DNA from: Candidatus Bipolaricaulota bacterium
Lineage (GTDB): Bacteria > Bipolaricaulota > Bipolaricaulia > UBA7950 > UBA9294
Direction of reading: 5' to 3'
Length of the DNA: 5,610 bases
Assembly: GCA_021163015.1 (NCBI GenBank)
Contig: JAGGXO010000164.1
Span: 1 to 5,610, forward strand
Shown here: in pieces, positions 1 through 4,894 of the stretch
Layout: every line of letters starts with the position of its first letter
Numbering within the stretch: position 1 is the first letter of the stretch
Notes under the pieces: model-generated
The model's database searches: none
Told to the model about the DNA's origin: nothing
What the model saw: only the letters and a program-made list of their open reading frames with translations
Position numbers and translations under genes: made by a program

Positions 1-19
1 GTCAAGGGTGAATGGAAGA

Positions 20-60
20 AGTAAGGAGTAAGGAGTAAGGAGTAAGGAGTAAGGAGTAAG
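20..60. repeat. Tandem 7-bp repeat, unit AGTAAGG
   Basis: Five complete head-to-tail copies of AGTAAGG are followed by six bases of a sixth. The copies are identical, which suggests recent expansion or slippage. No gene overlaps the tract. It is one of six tracts in this window with a 7-bp period but different unit sequences. Confidence 0.95.
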
Positions 61-99
61 CTAAGGCCAGAAGCTAGCGGGAACCTGGTCCTGTGTCAA

Positions 100-155
100 G
101 CTGATGGCTGACGGCTGTGAGCTGATCGCTGATCGCTGACGGCTGATAGCTGAAT
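100..155. repeat. Degenerate tandem 7-bp repeat, unit GCTGAYN
   Basis: Eight consecutive 7-bp units begin with GCTG: GCTGATG, GCTGACG, GCTGTGA, GCTGATC, GCTGATC, GCTGACG, GCTGATA and GCTGAAT. The phase is kept throughout although the last bases vary. The tract lies about 50 bp upstream of the putative trkA promoter. No function can be assigned from the sequence. Confidence 0.9.
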
Positions 156-205
156 GCTAGCCTCCCCAACTTGCGTTAGATTCTGCGTTTTCTCTGCCTT
201 TGCCG

Positions 206-234
206 TTGACCATTGATCCATTCTGTGCTACCAT
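206..234 (+). promoter_or_regulatory. Putative sigma-70-type promoter of trkAH
   Basis: A -35 box TTGACC (206-211, 5 of 6 to consensus) and a -10 box TACCAT (229-234, 4 of 6) are separated by 17 bp. A TGC extended -10 element (226-228) lies directly before the -10. Transcription would start near 241, leaving a leader of under 20 nt before the trkA ATG. This placement argues against the upstream in-frame ATG at 213, which lies inside the promoter. The match is by eye and unproven. Confidence 0.5.
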
Positions 235-245
235 GCGTGGGGTGT

Positions 246-253
246 GGGGAGGG
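246..253 (+). promoter_or_regulatory. Ribosome binding site of trkA
   Basis: The purine run GGGGAGGG contains GGAGG at 248-252. It lies 5 nt before ATG 258 and 8 nt before ATG 261. It decides for one of these starts over the ATG at 213, which has no such site. Confidence 0.7.
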
Positions 254-257
254 CTGG

Positions 258-923
258 ATGATGTATATGATAATTGTTGGCGCGGGAAGCATTGGGCTTA
301 GCCTAATCGAAATCGCCACCAAGGAGAAGAATAACGTAGTTGTGATCGAGGCAAATCCCGAGCGCGCCAGGGACATCAGCAACAAGTTCGATATCACTGT
401 CCTCAATGGAAATGCGACTCTGGCAGAGACGCTGCGTGAGGCCGGCTCGGAACGGGCGGACGCATTGATCGCCACTACTAGCGACGACGCAGTGAATCTG
501 ATGGTCGTCTCCATCGCCGAGCAGCTGAAGATTCCATCGATTGTGTCTATCGTAAACGGGAAGGAGCATGCCGAGTTCTTCAACCGACTGGGCGCAAATG
601 TGATGGAGAACCCGGAGGAGGTGGTGGCGAATCACCTGTACACTGCGGTGAAACGCCCTAACGTGAAGGACTTCACGATCCTTTCACAGGGCGATCAAGT
701 GTTTCGTATTGTTGTCAAGACGGAGTCAGTGCTCGTTGGAAAGTCGTTCGCCGAGTGCCTAAAGAGGGATATCGTTCCCGCTTCAATGACGGTTATCGCC
801 GTCGAGCGTGAAGGGAAGAAAGAGATTGTCACCCCGGAGACCATCTTCGCCCCAGATGATGTGCTCACTCTTTTCTCGCTAGAACGGGCAAGCGATGAGA
901 TAATCGATAAACTGACCGGATGA
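258..923 (+). CDS. trkA: Trk/Ktr potassium uptake regulatory subunit TrkA (single RCK unit)
   Basis: This is a cytoplasmic gating subunit that binds NAD(H) or nucleotides and controls the TrkH channel encoded next. With the start at 258 it has 221 residues, the usual size of a one-unit TrkA/KtrA; E. coli TrkA has two such units and is about twice as long. An N-terminal Rossmann fold shows GAGSIG at residues 8-13, an acidic residue after the second strand (E31 in VIEAN), and the family segment ADALIATTSDD around 68-77. Residues of about 140-221 form the TrkA_C (RCK_C) domain, with the typical DDVLTLF near the end. The start was chosen from the GGGGAGGG site. ATG 261 is equally possible, and an in-frame ATG at 213 is unlikely because it falls in the promoter. 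The stop overlaps the trkH start as ATGA. The gene is intact with no anomalies. Confidence 0.93.
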   Translation: MMYMIIVGAGSIGLSLIEIATKEKNNVVVIEANPERARDISNKFDITVLNGNATLAETLREAGSERADALIATTSDDAVNLMVVSIAEQLKIPSIVSIVNGKEHAEFFNRLGANVMENPEEVVANHLYTAVKRPNVKDFTILSQGDQVFRIVVKTESVLVGKSFAECLKRDIVPASMTVIAVEREGKKEIVTPETIFAPDDVLTLFSLERASDEIIDKLTG

Positions 924-2434
924 TGCCTCTGAATTCACGCATGTGGCCAGATGTGCGGATCATCGTACGGGACCTGGGGATGCTCGTCCCCGTTGTCGGT
1001 GTCATGGCCCTGATTTCGCTTGTTGTCCCCTTGGCGTTCCACGAGACGTACGCCGTCTCTCCCCTGCTGATCACCGCCCTGATCTCGTTTGCGCTGGGTG
1101 CAATCCTCTACATCCCATTTCGTAACGCGGGTGACGCCAAGCTGAAGCACGGGATGATCATCGCTGCCTTTGGATGGCTCCTCGTCGCTGCACTCGGCTC
1201 GCTACCATTTGTCTTGACTGCAATCTTTGCGCAGCAGGGCGGGGTCGCATCACCGACATTGCTCCACTTCCGGGATCCGACAAATGCGTTCTTCGAGTCG
1301 GTCTCCGGCTACACGGGGACCGGCTTGACAATGGCCGCGCGTGCCGATCTGCTCCCGCGAACGCTCCAATGGTGGCGTAGTTTCATGGAATGGATCGGGG
1401 GAATGGGAGTGATCGTCCTGATGCTCACCATCCTCGCCGGGCCGCGGCCGGGTGCGGCAACCTACAGCCTGTACTACGCCGAGGCACGGGGCGAGAAGAT
1501 TCACCCGAGCATCGTCTCCACGCTACGAACAATGTGGTGGATCTTCCTTCTGTACACGTTCGTCAGCACGATCATCCTATGGGGCGCGGGAATGCCAATC
1601 TGGGACGCGCTCAACACCGCCATGACCGGGATCTCTACCGGTGGGTTCAGCGTGACGGCAAACAGCATCGCCTCCTATCACAGCGTGGCGATCGAGCTAG
1701 CTCTCATTCCAATCATGCTCTTCGGCGCGATTAGCTTTGCCGTGCACTACGAACTGATGCGCGGAAAGGGGCAGATTCTGTGGCAAGACCCGCAGACGCG
1801 CTGGGTTCTCATCGTAGTGCTAATGGGCTCCATCTTCCTTGTGCTGGAGAACTTGGCCAAGCTTGGACCACTACAATCCTTGAGGGATTCCACATTCCAG
1901 TTTGTTTCCGCGATGACGTGTACCGGGTTCCAAACCGTAGATATCGGAAGTTGGAGCTCGACGGCAAAGCTCCTCCTTTCCGCGGGGATGATCTTCGGCG
2001 GAGCGGCCGGATCGACCGCCGGCGGAATCAAGGTGATACGCATGCTCATCTTGATCAGGGGTGTCGGCTGGCGCTTCCGCAAGATCGTCTCTCCGCAAGG
2101 GGCGCTTGTGCCGTTCCGTATCGGAGAGAAGGCGATCGATGAAGCAGAAGTGGGCCATCGCCTAGAGGATGCATCGCTGATTACCTTCCTGTGGTTGAGC
2201 TTCCTCGCACTAGGTGTGATCGTATTGCTGCACACATCACCCGAATTCAGCCTGTCCGACGTCATATTCGAAGTGGCAAGCGCTCAGGGAAACGTTGGGC
2301 TGTCGACAGGACTCACCAGCCCAACCATGCCTACCCTGAGCAAGCTCGCGCTGTCGTTCAACATGTGGATCGGCCGATTGGAGATAATCCCCGTGCTGAT
2401 GTTCATCCGCTTTCTCTTCTTCGGCGTTCAGTGA
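920..2434 (+). CDS. trkH: Trk/Ktr potassium uptake transmembrane subunit TrkH
   Basis: This inner-membrane protein of 504 residues forms the ion pathway for K+ uptake and is gated by TrkA. It has the four-repeat M1-P-M2 plan of the TrkH/KtrB superfamily. The four selectivity-filter loops are visible: SVSGYTGTGLT (127-137, filter G135), GISTGGFS (237-244, G241), AMTCTGFQTVD (331-341, G336) and SAQGNVGLSTG (454-464, G460). The glycine-rich segment FGGAAGSTAGGIKVIR (359-374) matches the intramembrane gating loop after the third pore. The C-terminal MWIGRLEIIPVL (482-493) is a family signature. Hydrophobic helices fill most of the rest. The ATG at 920 overlaps the trkA stop by 4 bp and no strong ribosome binding site is seen, so translation is probably coupled. 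An adjacent ATG at 923 would be equivalent. No clear rho-independent terminator follows. Confidence 0.96.
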   Translation: MMPLNSRMWPDVRIIVRDLGMLVPVVGVMALISLVVPLAFHETYAVSPLLITALISFALGAILYIPFRNAGDAKLKHGMIIAAFGWLLVAALGSLPFVLTAIFAQQGGVASPTLLHFRDPTNAFFESVSGYTGTGLTMAARADLLPRTLQWWRSFMEWIGGMGVIVLMLTILAGPRPGAATYSLYYAEARGEKIHPSIVSTLRTMWWIFLLYTFVSTIILWGAGMPIWDALNTAMTGISTGGFSVTANSIASYHSVAIELALIPIMLFGAISFAVHYELMRGKGQILWQDPQTRWVLIVVLMGSIFLVLENLAKLGPLQSLRDSTFQFVSAMTCTGFQTVDIGSWSSTAKLLLSAGMIFGGAAGSTAGGIKVIRMLILIRGVGWRFRKIVSPQGALVPFRIGEKAIDEAEVGHRLEDASLITFLWLSFLALGVIVLLHTSPEFSLSDVIFEVASAQGNVGLSTGLTSPTMPTLSKLALSFNMWIGRLEIIPVLMFIRFLFFGVQ

Positions 2435-2443
2435 AAGAGCGGT

Positions 2444-2471
2444 GATGAGTGATGAATAATGAGTGACGAGA
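2444..2471. repeat. Tandem 7-bp repeat, unit GATGAGT (degenerate)
   Basis: Four consecutive 7-bp units, GATGAGT, GATGAAT, AATGAGT and GACGAGA, begin 10 bp after the trkH stop codon. The period matches the tracts upstream of trkA but the unit differs. Confidence 0.75.
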
Positions 2472-2492
2472 AGGCAAGAGCGTTCTCTCGCA

Positions 2493-2512
2493 GAGGCCAA
2501 GCCTTTCTCTCG
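2493..2512. repeat. 20-bp direct repeat, copy 1
   Basis: This 20-bp block is identical to 2838-2857. Similarity continues weakly beyond it (cactcactcaag here, cgctcactcaag there). It starts inside a degenerate left-type repeat arm (TTCTCTCGCAGAGG at 2483-2496). Confidence 0.85.
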
Positions 2513-2542
2513 GCCGTTCGTTTCACTCACTCAAGGCGCGGA

Positions 2543-2556
2543 GGTATCGCGATACC
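2543..2556. repeat. Perfect 14-bp palindrome GGTATCGCGATACC
   Basis: The sequence equals its own reverse complement over 14 bp. It is followed directly by the overlapping 8-bp palindrome CGAGCTCG (2556-2563). It lies in non-coding DNA with no gene close enough for a clear operator role. It could be a protein-binding site or a remnant of a palindromic repeat. Confidence 0.8.
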
Positions 2557-2570
2557 GAGCTCGCTGAGAA

Positions 2571-2591
2571 GTCGTCAGTCTTCAGTCATTA
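2571..2591. repeat. Tandem 7-bp repeat, unit GTCNTCA
   Basis: Three 7-bp units, GTCGTCA, GTCTTCA and GTCATTA, stand head to tail and are followed after 2 bp by another tract of the same period. Confidence 0.65.
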
Positions 2592-2593
2592 GC

Positions 2594-2614
2594 CCAGAGT
2601 CCAGAGTCCAGAGT
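2594..2614. repeat. Tandem 7-bp repeat, unit CCAGAGT
   Basis: Three identical copies of CCAGAGT occur in tandem. This is the fifth tract with a 7-bp period in the window. Confidence 0.85.
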
Positions 2615-2633
2615 CTTCAGGCTAGTAGCTGGT

Positions 2634-2654
2634 CGTAATCCATAATCCATGATC
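2634..2654. repeat. Tandem 7-bp repeat, unit CATAATC
   Basis: Three units, CGTAATC, CATAATC and CATGATC, are in tandem, with a degenerate fourth (CTTCAATC) following out of phase by one base. Confidence 0.75.
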
Positions 2655-2703
2655 CTTCAATCCCACCTCTGGGCCTTATTACCCCATCCCTATCTTCCCG
2701 CTA

Positions 2704-2730
2704 CCTGTCTGTGCCGACGAAACAGACAGG
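2704..2730. repeat. 27-bp hairpin element, copy 1
   Basis: CCTGTCTG (2704-2711) and its inverse CAGACAGG (2723-2730) enclose an 11-base centre, TGCCGACGAAA. One more T-A pair can extend the 8-bp stem. It lies 9 bp before copy 2 in the same orientation-neutral form. Confidence 0.9.
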
Positions 2731-2739
2731 CCTCTGCAT

Positions 2740-2766
2740 CCTGTCTGCCGGACACCAGCAGACAGG
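2740..2766. repeat. 27-bp hairpin element, copy 2
   Basis: CCTGTCTG-N11-CAGACAGG with centre CCGGACACCAG; one further C-G pair makes a 9-bp stem. All 27 bases are identical to copy 5 at 5437-5463, 2.7 kb away. It is followed by CCTGCG, as are copies 4 and 5. Confidence 0.92.
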
Positions 2767-2837
2767 CCTGCGGCTCTCCGAGAGAATGTTTCTTGCTCTT
2801 TGTGTCCTTCGTGGTAAGTTAACTCAGCTTTCTGCGT

Positions 2838-2857
2838 GAGGCCAAGCCTTTCTCTCG
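2838..2857. repeat. 20-bp direct repeat, copy 2
   Basis: Identical to 2493-2512. It abuts a degenerate right-type arm (TTTCTGCGTGAGG). Confidence 0.85.
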
Positions 2858-3000
2858 CCCGCTCGCTACGCTCACTCAAGACGCTGGGCGCGCGAAGGGA
2901 AGAGGGGAAAACACAGGGACGCGGAGACCATTTCTTGGCGTACTCTACGTTCCGCTTTCTGTTCAATTCCGCGCTCATCGCTCCAAAATCCGCGTTTCCC

Positions 3001-3066
3001 TTCGTGTCCTTCGTGGTGAGTTGACTCGGCTCTCTGCGCGAGATGATTCTTCTATTCTAACGGCAC
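3001..3066. repeat. 66-bp repeat block, copy A (right-type arm)
   Basis: The block matches 3949-4014 at about 60 of 66 positions without gaps. It contains CTTCGTG units, then TGAGTTGACTC, a short right-type arm (CTCTCTGCGCGA) and TTCTTCTATTCTAAC at 3047-3061. The last 15-mer recurs at 3581-3595 and 3995-4009, so it marks the right boundary of several units. Confidence 0.85.
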
Positions 3067-3071
3067 TATTG

Positions 3072-3122
3072 CCCGCCGAGGTACAAGGCTGGGTGAACGG
3101 CTCGGCTTAAAGTCAAAACCTT
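3072..3122. repeat. 51-bp exact direct repeat, copy A
   Basis: All 51 bases are identical to 3800-3850. It starts with a left-arm-like CCCGCCGAGG and contains an inverted pair GCCGAG (3075-3080) and CTCGGC (3101-3106) with a 20-nt loop. Both copies are followed immediately by a left-type arm, so each is a spacer between units of the array. Confidence 0.95.
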
Positions 3123-3595
3123 CTCTCCCGCAGAGACACTGAGACGCTGAGAGTTCTGAGAGTATCATTCTTCGAGGCCATTGACACACCGCGTGATCCC
3201 CGCTTTCATCAAGGCTTCGCCGAAGTTTAACAAATACCCGAGCTTGCACCCGGTCAGTCGCAGATATGTCTGAACTTGCTTCTTGTGTGCCGCACTTACG
3301 TGCTCAACGGACTTCAGTTCTAAGATGACTTTGCTATCGACGATGATATCCGCCCGGAACCCTTCATCAAACCTGATTTCCTTGTACTGGATCGCCACAG
3401 GGACCTGACGCTCGACATTCAGACCTCGATCCTGCAATTCCCGCGCCAGAACAACTTCGTATACGGTTTCGAGGAGTCCCGGGCCAAGCGCGCGATGCAC
3501 GGCAATGGCCGACTCAACTACAATTGTCCCTATCTCATTTTCTGTCATTCTCTGCGCCCCTGCGTCCCTGCGGGATATCATTCTTCTATTCTAAC
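3123..3595. mobile_element. Putative GxxExxY-carrying repeat element with inverted arms
   Basis: The left arm (about 3126-3152, CCCGCAGAGACACTGAGACG and on) is an imperfect inverted copy of the right arm (about 3549-3575). The reverse complement of the right arm reads CCCGCAGGGACGCAGGGGCG. Between them lies a single minus-strand gene of the GxxExxY family that nearly fills the space. The 11-bp sequence TATCATTCTTC occurs at 3163-3173 and 3576-3586, at the two ends of the gene. Other units of the array have the same two arms but no gene. That arrangement suggests an element with non-autonomous relatives. Transposition or excision is not shown by the sequence, and no known transposase is present. 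Confidence 0.45.
3165..3548 (-). CDS. GxxExxY family protein (PD-(D/E)XK nuclease fold)
   Basis: The protein has 127 residues from the ATG at 3548, typical for the GxxExxY family (Pfam PDDEXK_3). The name-giving motif is GLLETVY at residues 24-30, after the helix VVESAIAVHRALGPG. A nuclease-like core follows: D67 in FRADIIVD and the E-x-K pair E77 and K79 in ILELKSV, then QVQTYLRLTG (91-100) and GYLLNFG (104-110). The active-site residues appear intact, but the biological role of the family is not established. An upstream in-frame ATG at 3581 would add 11 residues (ISRRDAGAQR and so on) encoded purely by the repeat arm, so I prefer 3548. Its only ribosome-binding-like signal is AGGGG (3557-3561), 8 nt upstream and itself part of the arm. 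A TAGAAT resembling a -10 box lies at 3588-3593 on the minus strand, without a good -35. Confidence 0.88.
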   Translation of the reverse strand: MTENEIGTIVVESAIAVHRALGPGLLETVYEVVLARELQDRGLNVERQVPVAIQYKEIRFDEGFRADIIVDSKVILELKSVEHVSAAHKKQVQTYLRLTGCKLGYLLNFGEALMKAGITRCVNGLEE

Positions 3596-3654
3596 AACTC
3601 TTACCCGCCGAGGCACAATATCAAATGAGTGGACGGGCCAAAAACACCAAGCAT

Positions 3655-3796
3655 TTCTCCCGCAGAGACGCTGGGACGCTGAGGCAAGACCAACCAAGTC
3701 AAGAGTCAAAAGCTTCTTTTCTGTCATTCTCTGCGCCCCTGCCCTGTCTGCTCTTTCAACTCAGACAGGCCCACTGCGCGATATTTCTTCTGTTCT
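3655..3796. mobile_element. Gene-less repeat unit, possible deletion derivative of the GxxExxY element
   Basis: A left arm at about 3655-3684 resembles that of the GxxExxY unit. Its right part matches that unit exactly over 26 bp (3717-3742 against 3538-3563), a stretch that includes the GxxExxY start codon region, reverse complement ATGACAGAAAA. Only about 50 bp lie between the arms and the gene body is absent. Hairpin copy 3 interrupts the right arm directly after the 26-bp match. The simplest reading is an internal deletion of a GxxExxY-carrying unit. Confidence 0.5.
3743..3769. repeat. 27-bp hairpin element, copy 3
   Basis: CCTGTCTG-N11-CAGACAGG with centre CTCTTTCAACT, unrelated to the centres of the other copies although the total length is again 27. 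It begins at the exact base where similarity to the uninterrupted arm at 3538-3563 ends. Confidence 0.9.
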
Positions 3797-3804
3797 TCTC
3801 CCGC
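3774..3804. repeat. 31-bp exact repeat (right-arm end plus next left arm), copy A
   Basis: The block is identical to 5341-5371. It spans the end of a right arm (CTGCGCGATATTTCTTCTG) and the start of the next left arm (TTCTCCCGC). The join between successive units is therefore itself conserved, which points to tandem duplication of whole units. Confidence 0.9.
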
Positions 3805-3850
3805 CGAGGTACAAGGCTGGGTGAACGGCTCGGCTTAAAGTCAAAACCTT
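3800..3850. repeat. 51-bp exact direct repeat, copy B
   Basis: Identical to 3072-3122 over all 51 bases, 728 bp apart. The two copies bracket the GxxExxY unit and the gene-less unit next to it, so recombination between them would remove or duplicate that block. Confidence 0.95.
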
Positions 3851-4014
3851 TTCTCCCGCAGGGACGCGGAGGCGCAGGGTAAGAAACAACCAACTAAAAG
3901 CCTAAGGCTCCTTTCTTGTCTTCCTCTGCGGGATAACCCTTCGTGCTCTTCGTGTCCTTCGTGGTGAGTTGACTCAGCTCTCTGCGCGATATTGTTCTTC
4001 TATTCTAACAACAC
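3851..4014. repeat. Gene-less repeat unit with degenerate arms
   Basis: The left arm is at 3851-3879 (TTCTCCCGCAGGGACGCGGA and on). A short central stretch (about 3880-3920) has no open frame of note. A truncated right arm CCTCTGCGGG (3923-3932) is followed by three 9-bp units beginning TTCGTG (3940-3966). The 3949-4014 part matches 3001-3066 at about 60 of 66 positions, ending with TTCTTCTATTCTAAC (3995-4009). Confidence 0.7.
3940..3966. repeat. Tandem 9-bp repeat, unit TTCGTGTCC
   Basis: Three units, TTCGTGCTC, TTCGTGTCC and TTCGTGGTG, stand in tandem. Related two-unit copies lie at 3001-3018 and about 2799-2816, each followed by a form of AGTTGACTC or AGTTAACTC, so the block travels together with the right-type arms. 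Confidence 0.8.
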
Positions 4015-4098
4015 TACCACCCGCTGAGGTACGAGACGGGTATAGACTCGTTGAAAGTCCCAATGTGGAACAACTCCAGTTGGCGAAACGGCTCAGCA

Positions 4099-4620
4099 TT
4101 AGGCATCCGAAGCTGTAATGAGCTCTACAAGATTGATATTGAGGGCTTTAGCCAAGCGGCGCAGCGTTACGGTATGTGCATATATCCTCCCATTCTCGAT
4201 GCGACTGATGGTCGCTCGGCCGACCTTAGCCCTGTTGGCAAGTTCGGCTTGCGTAAGCCCAGCCTCTTCCCGCAATTGTTGCAGATGTGTTCCCAATGCA
4301 CACCGGGAAAACTGGTCTTTCATCTGCTCAGAGTGGGAGAACTCTGCATCGCAGAAGTGTCGGATAAGATCCCAGGGAATCTCTTCGATACCTCCCTCAG
4401 TGTTGGCAATAAGAATGACGTAAGGGTCCAAGAACTTGACCTCGCTCAGGTCTAGGGTAACCGGTTTGCCAGCCTTTTCGATCTCCTCTACCGGGACAAT
4501 GGCTGAGAGTCCATCGGCGAACCACGCCCGGAGTCGGCGATGCTCTGTATCCACATCGACACGAGTCATCATCCGTGCCGCCTCAGGAAGCACCACGCTT
4601 TTGATCTCAGTGATGGTCAC
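4099..4620 (-). CDS. DUF2442-like / XRE helix-turn-helix fusion protein
   Basis: The protein has 173 residues and starts with GTG at 4620. Residues of about 110-167 form a clear XRE/HTH_3 DNA-binding domain: LQQLREEAGLTQAELANRA (113-131), then recognition-helix region VGRATISRIENG (133-144), then LRRLAKALNINLVEL (153-167). Residues of about 5-90 resemble a DUF2442 domain, with alternating strands, a central FADGLSAIVPVEE and a closing IEEIPWDLIRHF. That assignment is weaker than the XRE one. The gene overlaps the upstream DUF4160-type gene by 14 bp and has a perfect ribosome binding site, so the two are co-translated. Such a protein would bind DNA and may repress its own operon, like an antitoxin; this is inferred from context. 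The XRE call is strong. Confidence 0.85.
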   Translation of the reverse strand: MTITEIKSVVLPEAARMMTRVDVDTEHRRLRAWFADGLSAIVPVEEIEKAGKPVTLDLSEVKFLDPYVILIANTEGGIEEIPWDLIRHFCDAEFSHSEQMKDQFSRCALGTHLQQLREEAGLTQAELANRAKVGRATISRIENGRIYAHTVTLRRLAKALNINLVELITASDA

Positions 4621-4873
4621 TTAGCTCACCTCCTGCCTCGTAATCTGGCCCTCGACTTGCATGGTATTCCTCCCATACCTCTCTAATCGCTTCCGCGTGT
4701 CTCCTGTAAGCTTGCTCGATCGTCTTCCCTTTGCCTTTGGGAACCGGGTCCATAAAGCTCCCATCGTTCAGGTTGATCCGCACTTCCTTGCCGTCTGGCA
4801 AGCTCACGTGAACGTGCGGCGGATCATGATCGCGCGTGCGTACGATGAACTGAATTTCACCTTCCCTTGCCAC
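4607..4873 (-). CDS. DUF4160 domain-containing protein
   Basis: This is a small protein of 88 residues. Residues 14-36 carry the DUF4160 signature: DHDPPHVHV (15-23), then DGKEVRINL (27-35). A charged helical region follows (about 51-72). The family is of unknown biochemical function and is frequently encoded next to DUF2442 proteins, as here; such pairs are often viewed as toxin-antitoxin-like. The GTG at 4873 is the only plausible in-frame start, because an in-frame stop lies at 4889-4891, but it has no good ribosome binding site. An out-of-frame ATG at 4883 opens a frame of only eight codons (MPNSGKGR), so a small frameshift near the N-terminus of an ancestral longer start cannot be excluded. 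The stop lies inside the next gene. Confidence 0.8.
   Translation of the reverse strand: MAREGEIQFIVRTRDHDPPHVHVSLPDGKEVRINLNDGSFMDPVPKGKGKTIEQAYRRHAEAIREVWEEYHASRGPDYEAGGELSDHH
4627..4634 (-). promoter_or_regulatory. Ribosome binding site of the XRE fusion gene
   Basis: The minus strand reads AGGAGGTG. The core AGGAGG is 8 nt before the GTG start at 4620, an ideal spacing. It lies within the 3' end of the upstream coding region and fixes the GTG as start. Confidence 0.85.
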
Positions 4874-4882
4874 TGTTAGGCA

Positions 4883-4894
4883 TCGTGATCACGA
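4883..4894. promoter_or_regulatory. Candidate operator, perfect 12-bp palindrome
   Basis: TCGTGATCACGA is a perfect inverted repeat centred about 15 bp upstream of the DUF4160 start codon. This is the position expected for autorepression by the XRE protein of the same operon. The role is inferred from position and symmetry only; no clear -35/-10 pair was found around it. Confidence 0.4.

Larger units (their letters stand above)
2435..3122. other. Non-coding repeat-rich intergenic region
   Basis: No convincing gene lies in this stretch of about 690 bp. The open frames here are translations of repeats, for example arginine/serine-rich peptides. It holds four 7-bp-period tracts, a 14-bp perfect palindrome, a 20-bp direct repeat, two 27-bp hairpins and degenerate copies of the left and right arms that become clearer after 3123. 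No transcription terminator for trkH could be recognised. Confidence 0.75.

Noticed and set aside
213..257. N-terminal extension of trkA from the ATG at 213
   Set aside because: The extra residues do not resemble the family, the segment overlaps the likely promoter, and the ribosome binding site points to 258 or 261.
2467..2490. Rho-independent terminator after trkH
   Set aside because: Only stems of 4 to 5 bp can be formed and no T-run follows.
2679..2978. Minus-strand open frame of 99 codons with SERSERARERL
   Set aside because: It covers two hairpins and degenerate arms, has no recognisable domain and no translation signal, and its low-complexity composition follows the repeats.
4822..4831. 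Palindrome GATCATGATC as a second operator
   Set aside because: It lies inside the DUF4160 coding region over the conserved DHD residues, so codon constraints explain it.
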